Assembly (NCBI RefSeq): GCF_021130785.1
Contig: NC_060212.1
Span: 147,895,501 to 147,959,500 of the forward strand
Direction of reading: 5' to 3'
Length of the DNA: 64,000 nt
Origin: Homalodisca vitripennis
Lineage: Eukaryota > Arthropoda > Insecta > Hemiptera > Cicadellidae
Part shown: in pieces, positions 36,241 through 48,068 of the stretch
Numbering within the stretch: position 1 is the stretch's first letter
How the letters are laid out: each line of letters opens with the position of its first letter
Program-made: the position numbers and the translations under genes
Notes under the pieces: generated by a model
What the model was told of the DNA's origin: nothing
Databases searched by the model: none
What the model saw: only the letters and a program-made list of their open reading frames with translations

Positions 36241-38492
36241 TGCATTACATCACCTTAGTTTCTTAGTTCAGTCTTGGAAAAATTATATAAATTTTTTTTA
36301 ATGTGTTCTTTCATATATATTTATATTTAGTGCAAACTGGACACATTGCCCCCGACATTAATTCTGTCATAGACGATTTTGCGTCGTGATGCCGTTTGTA
36401 ATGGTTACAGAGCGAAAGATTTATTGAGTCAGTTCGGCTCCTCCTTTTTGTTCCTTTAGCTACTGTAAATTTGTGATCAAAAAAACATATGTGATCAAAA
36501 GATATTAATTTTGAGTATCAATAATAAACTAAATGGTTTAATTTCGTCACGGCTGCCATCTATTGTAAAAGATAGATAGTACTATTGCCATAACTATTTG
36601 CAGAACACTACGAAGATGGCGTTTTTTTCATGGAAGTGCAAAAACCTGAAATAAATAGTTTTTAATGCAAAGTATTTCAGAAAAGAATGTTTCGATGGCA
36701 TGTTTATATTTAAGCAATAGCCATGCCACATTTAGTCTAAATTTGTGTTGTACATTTTGTGTGATCGAGTTTAAGCATTTAATCATTATGACATACAAAT
36801 TTCGAAACTTTAAAATATCGTGTTTTAACAAATTTTCTATTTATATTATTAATAGTACAACTCATCACAAGTCTTCAAAGTGACTAAGTCTTTTACAGGG
36901 CGAGATTGCATAAACACACAAGGAGAAGCCGAGCTTATAAATGTCTACCAATGTCAATAGGATATATGTCAATGAAAATAGGATTTTCAAGACGAGTATT
37001 GAATAATATTTGACATCAAAAATTTATCTTTTTACCATGGCATCCAAAATATCATAGTCTAATAATTATTATTTTATGAGGAAACACAACACTGCTTGAT
37101 AAAACAATTTGGTGTTTAAATTTGCTATTTAAAATAAAAATGTGAAAAAAACGGAATTACACAGATTGTTTATGCACACAAAAAGATTTTTACACTTAAA
37201 AAGTTGTTTACATACTGAATAAAATGTTTGGGAGAGGGAAAATCGGCTGACTTAGCAATGAGGAAAACTGTGACTGTAGAAGATCTCAGCTGTATTACAA
37301 AGTAGCCCATTTTCATGCAGAGTGAATAAATAGGATTAACGCTGTGTACATAACAGTTTGTCGGATTTAAAGTTTTGAAACAGTTTGCTCTAATATCCCA
37401 GTAACAAAACATGTTAAGTATCTGGATGTGTGAACAGTACTGAGAGACTTTAATATTTACTAAGAGTAGGCCAATGTTATTGCTAATCATTATTGAAGGT
37501 GCTTTCATATTGCCTAGCTTCTAATTTCTGACTACATGACGTGCATTTAAGACGAACAATCGGATCTATTTCTTAGAACAATAAGTAAATTGGAACATGG
37601 AATATAATTTTAGTAAAATTAAATAAATTTTACGATTGCAATAATGCTAAAGACAGGAACTACGACGCACAGTTTGAGTACTGTTTAAAATGTCTTAATG
37701 ATGATAGATAATTTGAAGGAATATCACTATTTTGGAAATTTGCTATCGTTATTTATCATAGAAAAGGAACCACGTTTCAAGGGTTATACTATCCTCTTCT
37801 TCAGCTAACATAACCTCTAATATATAAATAACTAAAATTTTCGGCAACATAAAATTTGCGGATATAAATGGTACCTGTGCAGCCAACATAAAGTTATAAA
37901 TGCAGAGTGAACCCAAGCGATTACATTGGACAGGAGCCAAGAGTATGAACAACACGTCACACATGCACTAGCGTATGTGAAACTCTGACGATGAAATCAA
38001 TGTCAGCATTTCCTGTGTTACCGTGGCGTGTTATTTAAAAGTAAGAAAAAAAGGAAAGCTTTGATCCTGACGTTGTATGGTAATAGGCACAGTCGTTTGG
38101 CCTAATGTTTCTGTTTCTACATTTCGTTCGTCAATTCCATGCAAAGGTAGCTTTAAAACATTACTTTTCCTCCATCTTTCTTCCATGAGGTCGTTAGTTC
38201 ACTACAATTAGACGGTGGACGGTTGTCAGTGATTGGTTGTTATGACTTTGTGTAACTCTGTGGTCTTTTGTTCAGTTTGTAATAGTTTCCTTTTATTAAG
38301 AAGTATTGAATTGAAATAGTTTTATATATTATTTTACTAAACAAAATACTCAACTATATCAATTAATTTCACGAATAAAATTATATTATTTGTTTAGTTT
38401 GCTTTCAAATATTAATATGTAAATGGAGTCAATATTTATATTTTCTGTGTTTAACCCAAACCAGTTAGCTGCCTAAGTATTTTAATTTATTG
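36241..38492. other. No recognisable gene
   Basis: AT-rich DNA with short open frames (36628-36831, 37170-37508 and 37749-37964, all minus) that show no family features. A few insect-type 'gctgccatct' words occur near 36550. I cannot support a promoter or gene here. Confidence 0.45.
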
Positions 38493-38524
38493 ACTCGTAC
38501 ACTTATTTAAATAAGTGTACGAGT
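38493..38524. repeat. Perfect 32-bp palindrome
   Basis: Two 16-bp arms with no spacer; the left arm is ACTCGTACACTTATTT. It lies 116 bp before the 28S rRNA fragment. It may be a hairpin, a dimer-binding site or a trace of a transposon end. Confidence 0.9.
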
Positions 38525-38640
38525 TCTTTACTGCTGTTAATAAAGATAATTAGTAATTTGAAACTCACTCATACTTTACTTCGTTCCACCATTTTCACTG
38601 ATTCTGCATATCCGTCAAAAGTTTTTTTTACTAGGTAATT

Positions 38641-38832
38641 TAGCTGCGAGCGAACCGGGAACAGCCCAGCACCGAATCCCGCCGGCTGCGCCGGCCGGGA
38701 AATGTGGTGTTCGGGAGGGCCCAACTAACCCGGTGTTCGGCGGCCAGTCCAAGTCCATCTTGAATGGGGCCACTGCCCGTAGAGGGTGCCAGGCCCGTAG
38801 GACGGTCGCCGGCGTCGGGTGGGTCTCTCCTT
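38641..38832 (+). rRNA. 28S rRNA gene fragment (5' region)
   Basis: About 192 bp matching the 5' part of arthropod 28S rRNA. Recognisable segments are 'gcgagcgaaccgggaacagc', 'cccagcaccgaatcccgc', 'gtccatcttgaatggggcc' and 'gagggtgccaggcccgtagg', ending at 'gggtgggtctctcctt'. The similarity stops abruptly on both sides in AT-rich DNA, so this is an isolated fragment and not a working rRNA gene. A few changes from the usual sequence (for example an extra A in 'cccaactaaccc') are visible. Overlapping open frames on the minus strand at 38615-38885 are shadows of it. A run of eight T lies just upstream (38622-38629). It could be a retroposed rRNA piece, an rRNA-derived SINE head, or a repair-associated insertion. 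Confidence 0.9.
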
Positions 38833-41800
38833 GTCGACTGCAAAGTTTCATAAACTTTTATCGAGCCGTTTTCGAGAAAATTCATGTTTTACCTTAACAT
38901 GATAAAACGGACGAATTTCATAATTATGAGTGGGTAAAAGGTATCCTATCTAAAGGATAATTTTTCACTTTTATCCATTACTAGAGTAAATTGAGAATAA
39001 TAGAGGGTCCGGCGGAGCACTGACTCGCCAACGCGCACACACTTGTGGAGAGCAAGTTGATTTAAATTTATGAAGGTTGGTTGTGTGCATTCGCTGTGAA
39101 AATCATAGCGTAGATTGGTCACACGATGGCAATAAATTGCAGGTCATCGATTGAAATTCAGGAAATTTCATTATATAAAGTTAAAATTAGGATGTCATTA
39201 ACTAAAATCATCATATAATTGTAATGCTTTCCTCACGATATTCCACTAAATACCAGGCGTTGAAATTATGATAAGTAACAACTTGGAAAATTTAAAATTC
39301 TTTAATAAAACATGTTATATATAATCGTTAATAGTGATGGTGGCCAATTATATTAAGAACTGCCTAAGCTATAAAAAAATTAATTCTTCACAAAATCGTC
39401 CTAAATAACTATAACATAGGTTTAAAACGACTTTTTTACATATTATGTTTGTGTTTTTTTTGAAATCACTAATGCATTAGCAGTGGTTTAGAAAACGTCT
39501 CAGATCAGGGACTTAATTGAATTTATCATTCCTGTGGCTTCCCCCTCACCTTGACTGTAAATAGGCCTTGATTTGAAATTATTTATAAACGTAAATATGA
39601 AAAATTCTTACATTTAGTTGGAAATGTTCCTTAAGCGTTCTTGAGTATTGGTTTCATTCTTTAACTACGATACTTGGCGCCCTGTAGTGTGCATTAATAC
39701 AGTATAAACACCGGCTTAAGTGATAAGTAATTTCCATGAATAATCCACTTTTGATGTGGCAAATAAAAATAATCTCAAACGGTCAATAGACCCACCCACC
39801 ACTAATTCTAGGTCTTTGTCTCATTTTGCCCTACTTTTGGCATGAAGAAAATTAAATTTTTCAAACTGCTGGAAACAATGCTTCCTCTTACCTATTTCGT
39901 AAGAATCAAATTTTCTCTACTCAATTTCTTCAAGGTAGAATCAATCAGTGCTGCCGATTTCACGATTCGAAGGTTATTTTGGCAATAGGTCTGTAAAATA
40001 ATTGGAAACTGAAGGGGTAACATTTCAAGTACTGTTCCTATGAGGATGAATAATAAAGGAATAAAAATATTAAAGATTAAAAAATAAATCATCAATTTAT
40101 GTTCATTTGAGTACGTAAAACTTTCTTTTCAGTATAAATTGTGTTTGTCGTTATTAATTCATTGTAAAACAATACTTTTTTTGCAAAATATTAGAGAAAT
40201 AGGTTACATAAAACTGGGTGTGTGTATAAGAAATGGGTTTTATCCACAGACTTCTGACTTGAAGATAAGGCAGGACTACGCAGAGATGAGCTTGTTGCTT
40301 TATGCAAAGTGACATGTGAGAGATGGCGGAGGGTTAATCAGCAGCTGTAGGGTTGGTTGGTTTTATTACATTAGAATTTAGAGGGATGATATTTCTCTTT
40401 CTTCACTTTAAACGAAAGTCACAAAAAGGTATCGTACATAATATCATAAATACCAAAAGGTTTTATATATATATATAAAGGAAAAATGGGTTTCAAAAAT
40501 TAGAAAAATATTATCATATATAATTATAAGTTATCTGAAAGTATACGTTATTTCAAACAGTAAAATAGCACATTAATTAATTGTGTTTTGCTAGGTTTTC
40601 GTTGAGAAACATAAAGTAATACTTTTAATTATACCCAGAGGAGCATAAGGCTTCTTACAATAAAAATTTTTACACTAACACAGAATATCAAAAGACTTCC
40701 AGGAAAACAACATTTTTCTGATCACTCCTCATATTCCAATGTTACCAGATCATCAAGGGAGCTGACAAGTGAACGGGTCACGTACAATTTAGCCAACCAA
40801 TCATAAATGTGACTCTTGTCACTGTCAGGCTGATTGGGGGCTTTGTTATATATCGTGGTGAAATGTACTTTAATAAGAAAAGACACTAATTTCAATTTAA
40901 AATTATATTCGAATGGAATCAGCAGGATTATAGCTGGAAAAAATGTTTCTCTCGGACCTCAGCCTGTGAAGAAGGTACATTCAATAAAGAATTATATCAA
41001 CTTAGACAAATTAACGACTTCAAACAAAAATTTTCTTTTGGTATGCCAAATAAACTTAAAGTGAAAATCAACCCATTACGAAGCGTCTACTCCAGCTCTG
41101 CAACAGATTCTATAGCTTGATATTTATATTAGTTGCCATAGAAATGATACTTATGATTGCCACCAAGTGATTTCGATGCAATAAAATTGCTTGTCACGCA
41201 CCAAAAACAACATTATGGTTCATCAATGACGTTCCGAAGTCAACTTAACGTTCAGTCGTGTTCCATCGCAAAGGTTTAGGTAAATCAGATTACGCAAACG
41301 ATCATTGAAGTACTAACTTTAAAATTACTACTGATATGTGAAGCTTCAATTAAACTTAAAGCGTAAATTGTACAGGGTATTGAAATGCAACACCTTAGCT
41401 CCACAACAGTGTCCACAGATTATATTTCACTATCTAAGTAAGAAAATTGCCTAAGAAAGAATAGTCAATCTTAGGTATTTCAAACATCATTATTCGAAGT
41501 TACGATTTAAGTGGTTATGGTTATATTTTTAAAAGCTACCAAATCTAGTTTTAGTGATTAGTGTTCAGATGTCAATAAACATTTTCATACTCCATCAAAC
41601 ATTCTATCCGTTGCAATGTCAACTCGATATTAGCATTTAAAAAATAATATCGATATATTCCATCCAATAATATATTCCATACAAGGTAGTAAACCCAAAT
41701 TTAACCTCTAAATATTATTGGATTGACAGGTAAAACTTAACTAACTATGAATGTTAATTTATTAAATTCACGGTGATTGTAAATGAAATTCATAAAAGGG

Positions 41801-42329
41801 TTTCATTACAACAATTTTTAATGCGCATAGCTTCCAAACGAACACAAATAATATTTTTAAGGAGTCTTAAAAAAGAAATTCGAGAAATTTCAGTAAAGAA
41901 TTACAAACAACGTAATCAATGACTATAACAACAAACAATCCGATTTAAATAGGAAATTCTTTCTCTAAATTAAATTTATGGAAATTAAATTATGGAAAAG
42001 TTACTTTAACAAAGTATAATGACAGGCTTAGCAGAAATTGTGTTTCAAAAATTAAATAGTGCATTTAATTTAATTTCGTCAATACAATCATACAACAAAA
42101 TTTACACATCATAGTAATATTCTTGCACGATTAAAAATTCATGAAAAATTTAAAATTAATGAATAAAATTCTTTCACGGTATATCTTGCAACACGAGAAA
42201 ATTAATGGTATCATATCTTTCCTGGACCATGATATCATAGACCTTGTGACAATGTTCTACAGTTGGCTTCGGTCTGCAAGTAGCACTTTTGGTGAAGAAT
42301 CAATTGAAAAATAGATCCCTCATAATAGT
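38833..42329. other. No recognisable gene
   Basis: Immediately after the rRNA piece is 'tttatcgagccgttttcgag', a type of sequence often seen in insect repeats. The rest is AT-rich. Short open frames at 39892-40095 (minus) and 40834-41064 (plus) show no recognisable domain. Confidence 0.45.
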
Positions 42330-42740
42330 TCCCCCTTGGAGCTAGCTAAAGGATGGGTCCAAGGTTTACAGTGAGGTATTGCAGGAGAGATACTTGCTGC
42401 GTGTGGACCTCTCGTCAACAGAGAACCGATCCATGTAACTAAACAATAGCTATAAGGACAAGTCAGTGGGGATTTGTAGTTGAGGAACAAAACGAGACTG
42501 GTACAGCTAGACTCAGCGACCAGCTGACCAAGTGTATAGAATAATGTGGCCCTCCAGGAGACAGTGAACCAAAGGGCTACTGTGCAGATTAATAATGTAA
42601 TCCAGCCGAGTCAAGAGAAGATAACCAGTTTGACTGCTAAACATCAGGCTCTCCTTACAAAAGCGAAGGTGCTGGAGACTGATGTGAGATACCTGCAAAG
42701 CGCCGTAAGACGTACGGAATCCCGGCCAAGGTAGATTTGC
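42330..42740 (+). pseudogene. Coding-like remnant with coiled coil, possibly LINE ORF1
   Basis: Composition is more coding-like than the surroundings. The frame at 42546-42734 encodes a heptad-rich stretch (IQPSQEKITSLTAKHQALL, then KAKVLETDVRYLQSAV) expected to form a coiled coil. Upstream, another frame gives EEQNETGTARLSDQLTKCIE, ending in a stop at about 42543, so a frameshift or stop separates the two. Coiled coils of this type occur in ORF1 proteins of arthropod LINEs and in some gag-like proteins. No zinc knuckle or RNA-binding domain is visible. The overlapping minus-strand frame (42513-42752) is a shadow. Confidence 0.35.
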
Positions 42741-42989
42741 AGATCCATTCATTCATTATTCATTCGTCAGCCCTTGCTACTGCTATCCCGCAGAAGGTAA
42801 TAGCATCTCAAAGGAGTTAAAAATATAACTGAAACATACCAAAACTCGGCAATTAGCTTACCCCTTTTACCTTGCTTCGTTGTTGTTTCGTTCTTGCTAT
42901 TATGGAAGTTTACGCAGAATGGTTTTTTGCTTCTTCATTCACGAAGCTCTTATACTTAAAGGGTTATGATACTTAAGCAAGCCACTCTT

Positions 42990-43158
42990 ATTCCGGGAGA
43001 AACGTCTCCAAGTGTATCATCTGACAGAACCGTACTTCGGCCCCAAATTGTTCAATGAATTCTTGGCAGTTAAAAGTGTAGTTTCGTGTAAAAACTTTAA
43101 TCGTAAATTGAGAGATATAGTCCCAACAAGTTACGCCTATAAAGTAAGTACAATTTAA
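42990..43158 (+). pseudogene. Possible C-terminal fragment of a LINE RT
   Basis: An open stretch reading REKRLQVYHLTEPYFGPKLF and then FNRKLRDIVPTSYAYK, with a stop at 43156-43158. 'YxGPKLxN' followed some 20 residues later by a basic 'FxRKLR' resembles the last residues of many LINE ORF2 proteins. It is short and has no catalytic motif, so the call rests on pattern only. It may belong to the same dead element as the coiled-coil remnant about 250 bp upstream. Confidence 0.35.
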
Positions 43159-43689
43159 TTTGCCATATGCTCTTTCCTTATCATAATGCCGTAACCATTT
43201 CTTTATCTTTTATGTGGTTTTATTTTATGTATATGCATTTATTTGTAAATTAAAACACGCAGGCTAAATAAGGATATTTTTAGTTATTTATAAATTAAGA
43301 TTTCTGCTCATTACTTTAGGTTATACATAATTAATTTAAATGAATATTTTACCTATGAAAAGGTATTGTATGTGTTGGATAATTTATCACTTTTAGTTTA
43401 ACAAATGTTTTTAATACATTCTTGTTGCATTAACTTTTTTACAAAATTCCTCTCATTTTCTTCCTGCCAACATGATTGACCGTAAAACATTTACTAACGC
43501 TTAGCCAAATCCAATTAATTGACACGCGCCATCTTCATATAGAAATAAATTTGTGCACAGTTTCAAGTCTATAGTTCTGTTTATTTTCGAGATGTTGTGC
43601 GAACAGACGGTCATATATGACAATTTTCTAGCCCCACAAATAATAGACTTTGCTAAAGTTTAGCCAATTAAAAATATTTAAATACAGTA

Positions 43690-44900
43690 ATGCTCCATGC
43701 ACAATGTAAATTTCACATAATTCAAAGTAAATGGCACATAATTTCACTGTGGAGTACTTTGCTATCAGGAGAGCAATCACACTGACAGCATTAACTGAAA
43801 CTCTTTCAAAAGTCGTTCACCCATAAAATTGGCACTTTACAATTAAATTTACGTAGTAAATGTAACTTTCCTATGAGTAATATCATGTAAATTAGGTTAA
43901 TATATTTAGTAACTTTATTATTGTATTAAAATATAAAATATCGGTTGTAACAATTTATAAGGATAATAATGTTCAAATATAAGGAGATAGATGCCTTTTC
44001 TCTGGGTATCGACGCCAATGGTACAATGGGTCAAAGCTTATATCATGCCATGTGTGTTGATAGAAAGGGTGTATCAGACTACTTTGCTACTACTGTATCG
44101 GCCAGGAGAATTATTTTTGAATTTTTAATTTCAATTCTACCGCACACTTTTTAATTCTAAAAACTGTGAAACTGTTGAAAAGATAGGAAAATCTCAAAAA
44201 CTACATTTCCGAATAGAATTTGGTTTCTTTAAAATGTTGAAAATTACACTTAGGTCGACTTAAGTGTCTCTGAATCTGAATATTTGGCACAAAACCCGTG
44301 AAGCATAAGGGCATGTCAAATATAATACTCGTATATTGGAAGTTAATATAATACAGTAGAAAGCAAAGTAATTAATCTGTTATAGTATTTACAAATTTAG
44401 CTTTATTTTATGTGATAAAACTGTAATGCACAAGGCCCTGCTAGTACAGTGTTGTTGCAAGTGTAGTTTCTCAAATAACACTGATGCAATTTTCAGGGGT
44501 TATGTTACACGGCCTCCATTAACAAATTATTTCCACATGCTCAATTCTATCATCATCATTTGGCATTTTTATTTAGACAAAATCGTGTTTTTCACTCAAA
44601 AATAAGCTAGTGGGAAAATGTTGTAAGAAAAATGAATATTCCAGTTTATTATCCCCTGGTTAAAGTAATTTTCCGTTCACAACTAAGTTTTACGAACCTT
44701 TAAGAGCATGAAATCGATTACAAAGCATAACCCCCAAACGTTTATGATTGGCTGGACGATCCATTTACGTATTTAGTCCGCTATCATCCGCAATGACGGC
44801 CTCCATTAGTTCTAATGACTTTGGAAACCATTTGGCAACTCAAACAGTTGATGACAGCTTAACTATTCACTTACAACTCTCCACCTTACCTTAAGTAACT
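43690..44900 (+). repeat. Repeat family Z, left copy
   Basis: Matches 50930-52380 in opposite orientation. Shared landmarks are 'gtaaatggcacataatttca' then 'gtggagtactttgctatcag' (43728-43770, against 52310-52270), 'ttcacaactaagtt' followed by a 'cccaaacg' word (44670-44740, against 51170-51110), and 'ccattagttctaatgacttt' then 'ggaaaccatttgg' (44803-44835, against 51055-51020). The middle is less alike. No coding was recognised. The open frame at 43969-44154 lies inside and has no family features. Confidence 0.6.
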
Positions 44901-47900
44901 CTTATCTCACCAGTTAGAGTACTGCTATTACAACAATGATGTTAATAGCTTAGTCCTCCAGGGCCAACATTTTAAATGTATTTCGTAAATAAGTAGTTTG
45001 TATATTGCTAGGCATGCCTAATACGGCATTCTGTTTGCCCTTGGAATACTGAATTTAATTTAGGAGAGACAGTATACAGTTTTTTAAAGTTAATATTCAT
45101 GCTTTAAAATAATATCCTGGCAATTTTCAAGTGCTCTGCAGAGTTAGACAGACAGATATTATAAAAAAGTGTAAATCCCTTTGGCAGTCAAAAAGAAATT
45201 TTGTCTATCTATAGAATGATAGATTCCAATGATCCTCAAAATTATTACAGTGAATTTTCACTCTATTATTTGTATTTATTCTGTATTAATATGATAAATT
45301 ATTTAATATGTCACGTTAATCTTGTATAAAAATTTATTTATTATATTACTTTTTAATTTACATCATGGTTACCCATAATACCAGTGTACAAATATTAGCT
45401 AATACAGCCGAATATCATGGATTGATGTGCTTGTAATCATTTTAACTTAGTGTTGCCTGTATATAAATGAAGCTTCATGCTAAGTTTAAATTGTATAAGT
45501 CAGTTCATTTTAAAGTTATCATAAGAATAGACACACAGACAGACAAGATTAGCAATGTTTTCCTTTACTAAGGTTTCTACAAGTTTTAAGTGGTTGTTAT
45601 GTAGAATACATACATAGTTGTTCATGTTACCTTTGCTACACGAAATTTTGAGTGACGTAATTTGGTGACGCTGTTAAACTTTTACAATTCAGATAAAACC
45701 GTGAAAACCTAGTCATCAATACCATACCTAAATTTAACTTTAGAGTAAATATCTTATTTATAATAGGTCTCATCACAGGTAGCAAAGGATTAAATAGGAA
45801 GTGGTTTGAATATGCGTTAGACACATTATTTGAGATTATACATTTCTCAATAAAAAAGGGAATGAAATTATCATTGTTAAGTAAAAAATAATATCACGTC
45901 AAAAATGAGTAAAAACACATTATTGTAATTAATAAACTACCAACAAGTTTGAACAAAATAAATACTGAGAAAATAATAAACTCCATTATAGTTAACAAAC
46001 AAGTGACATCGTTTCGTGACGGCATTACATATGATAAAAATTACAGATAAAGCAGTAAAATTAAGTTATAAACAAACATCAAATGATAAATAATGCGCCT
46101 GTACCAGAGGGACTGCCTCTACCACCAAATAGTAGTTGCAGTGATTTCCAAAATCTTTTTTCTATAACTTCAAATAAAAATAGAAGGAAATACAAATAAT
46201 ATATAGAACAAATTTTTTATATCTTGAATGTTATATAACTAAAAAACCAAAAAATAATAAGAACCCACTTAAAAAATTGATTTGATGAAATCTGGTTGCT
46301 TGAGTGCTGAATAGTTATATAGATTATATTCTAATACTCGATATCAATATTACATTACAATTTTACTGTGCAAGCATGTATTGCCATTTTAACTATATTT
46401 ACTACCACACAGTCTTTACATACCTAGCTATCTGATATGTGTATTGTGTGTAGTGGCAGGAGTACAATACTACTGTGCTGCTCACTACGTAGATGACTTT
46501 CCTGTTTCACGTACATACCTTGGACGGGAATGGTTTATATTGTATTATTACTACTATTGTACGTAAATTGTGTTCAGGCTTTCATTATGATTTAAACCGG
46601 TCAGTAAAGCGCAGAGTTAGTGTATATAAAATAGGAACTGTATAAGGCTATTATGCGTTACATTAATAACTATAAATTAGGTTATATTAAAACATTAATT
46701 TTCAAAATAAAACTTACATATTTAATTCATAAAAATTTCCTTGTTTTTTGTATGAAACTATTTAGTTAAGAAGTTCTATACAACATTTATTAAATTATAC
46801 AGTTCTTTAAGTAACTTTAAGCAACACTACTAACTTCAAACAGTATTATCATTTATTATATTATTTTTCGCATTTGAAATGCCTTATGAGTGTACTATTT
46901 TTGTTTAAATAAGTATTAAATTGAATTGAGTTACGGAAAAAACATATATCGTTTATTGTGTTCCCTTACTTGATAGTTGTTGACATTGCGTATTCCTTTT
47001 GCTTCAAGTTGGTGTTATATTAGAATCTTATACCTTATCCTTAATAATATAACACATTCTACAAACTGATGATATGGAATTTCTTTTCAATCCTGCAAAC
47101 GTCTACAGGAGATCTTATATCCAGCCAGCCTTCCTTGGTTATGTTTATTTTCATTTCCAGTTTTGCAACTCGCATCCGATTATTGTTCCGCCTAGTTTTG
47201 TAGTTTGTCTCAAAAACGGAGAATTACCTTCTAATTCCCTTATTTTTAAGAAGCCATTATTGTTTATTGTTAGTTATTTTTTAACTTTTCGATACGTCAG
47301 CTTATTAACAAATACGCAATTGAAAATGCTGTCTAATTTTAAAAATAAAGTGCAAAAAGGGAGTTATTACAATCCATGTATTTTAATTTATTAAGTCGAC
47401 CTTGTTTATATGTACGGTAATAATAAAGAGGGATAATGCAAGTGTCGAGGTCGGAGCACATCGAACATTTTTCCACACTTTATCAAATTAAATTTGGCCG
47501 GGATCAACACCTGTGATTTGTTATCGGAAAACATTTCCCACTTCAACCCGGATATTGGATTTTCTCGACTCTCACATTGAGAGTTTATTTCTCTGTGAAA
47601 GTGAAAAAATAAGGAAAGGGAAAGCTTCTAAGTATTAAATTTAAAAATTTGTTATAGTTTCTTTGTATTTGAGTATGTAGAATAACAGTTACGTTAAAAC
47701 TAAGTATTTTATAAAACATTAATGCTAATAAAGAAATTTTAATACAGGATATTTCCGAAACAGTTATTACGTTAACTGTTAAACCTAAGACTCTACGCGT
47801 TAGCGAAGGCTGTCACTAAACGGGCTGGAAAAACTCATTTATCTTTGTTTCTTTATATGAAATTTGTAAAATGAACTGAATAAATGTTTGAAATGTTTAT

Positions 47901-47990
47901 GAATCTTCATTTCTATATAGGTAACATAGAGTTCGTCGATGGTGTAGTTTACTCTATTGGAGTTGGCTGAGCTATTATAGCTATGGTTTT

Positions 47991-48068
<78 letters not shown>

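Noticed and set aside
38610..38860. Target-site duplication around the 28S fragment
   Set aside because: The flanks share only a weak CAAA(A)GTTT-type similarity, not enough to claim a duplication.
38615..38885. Two overlapping minus-strand frames
   Set aside because: They lie antisense to the 28S rRNA fragment and exist only because that GC-rich segment lacks stops.
47074..47394. 106-codon plus-strand open frame
   Set aside because: Hydrophobic residues come from T-rich sequence; no recognisable fold or motif.
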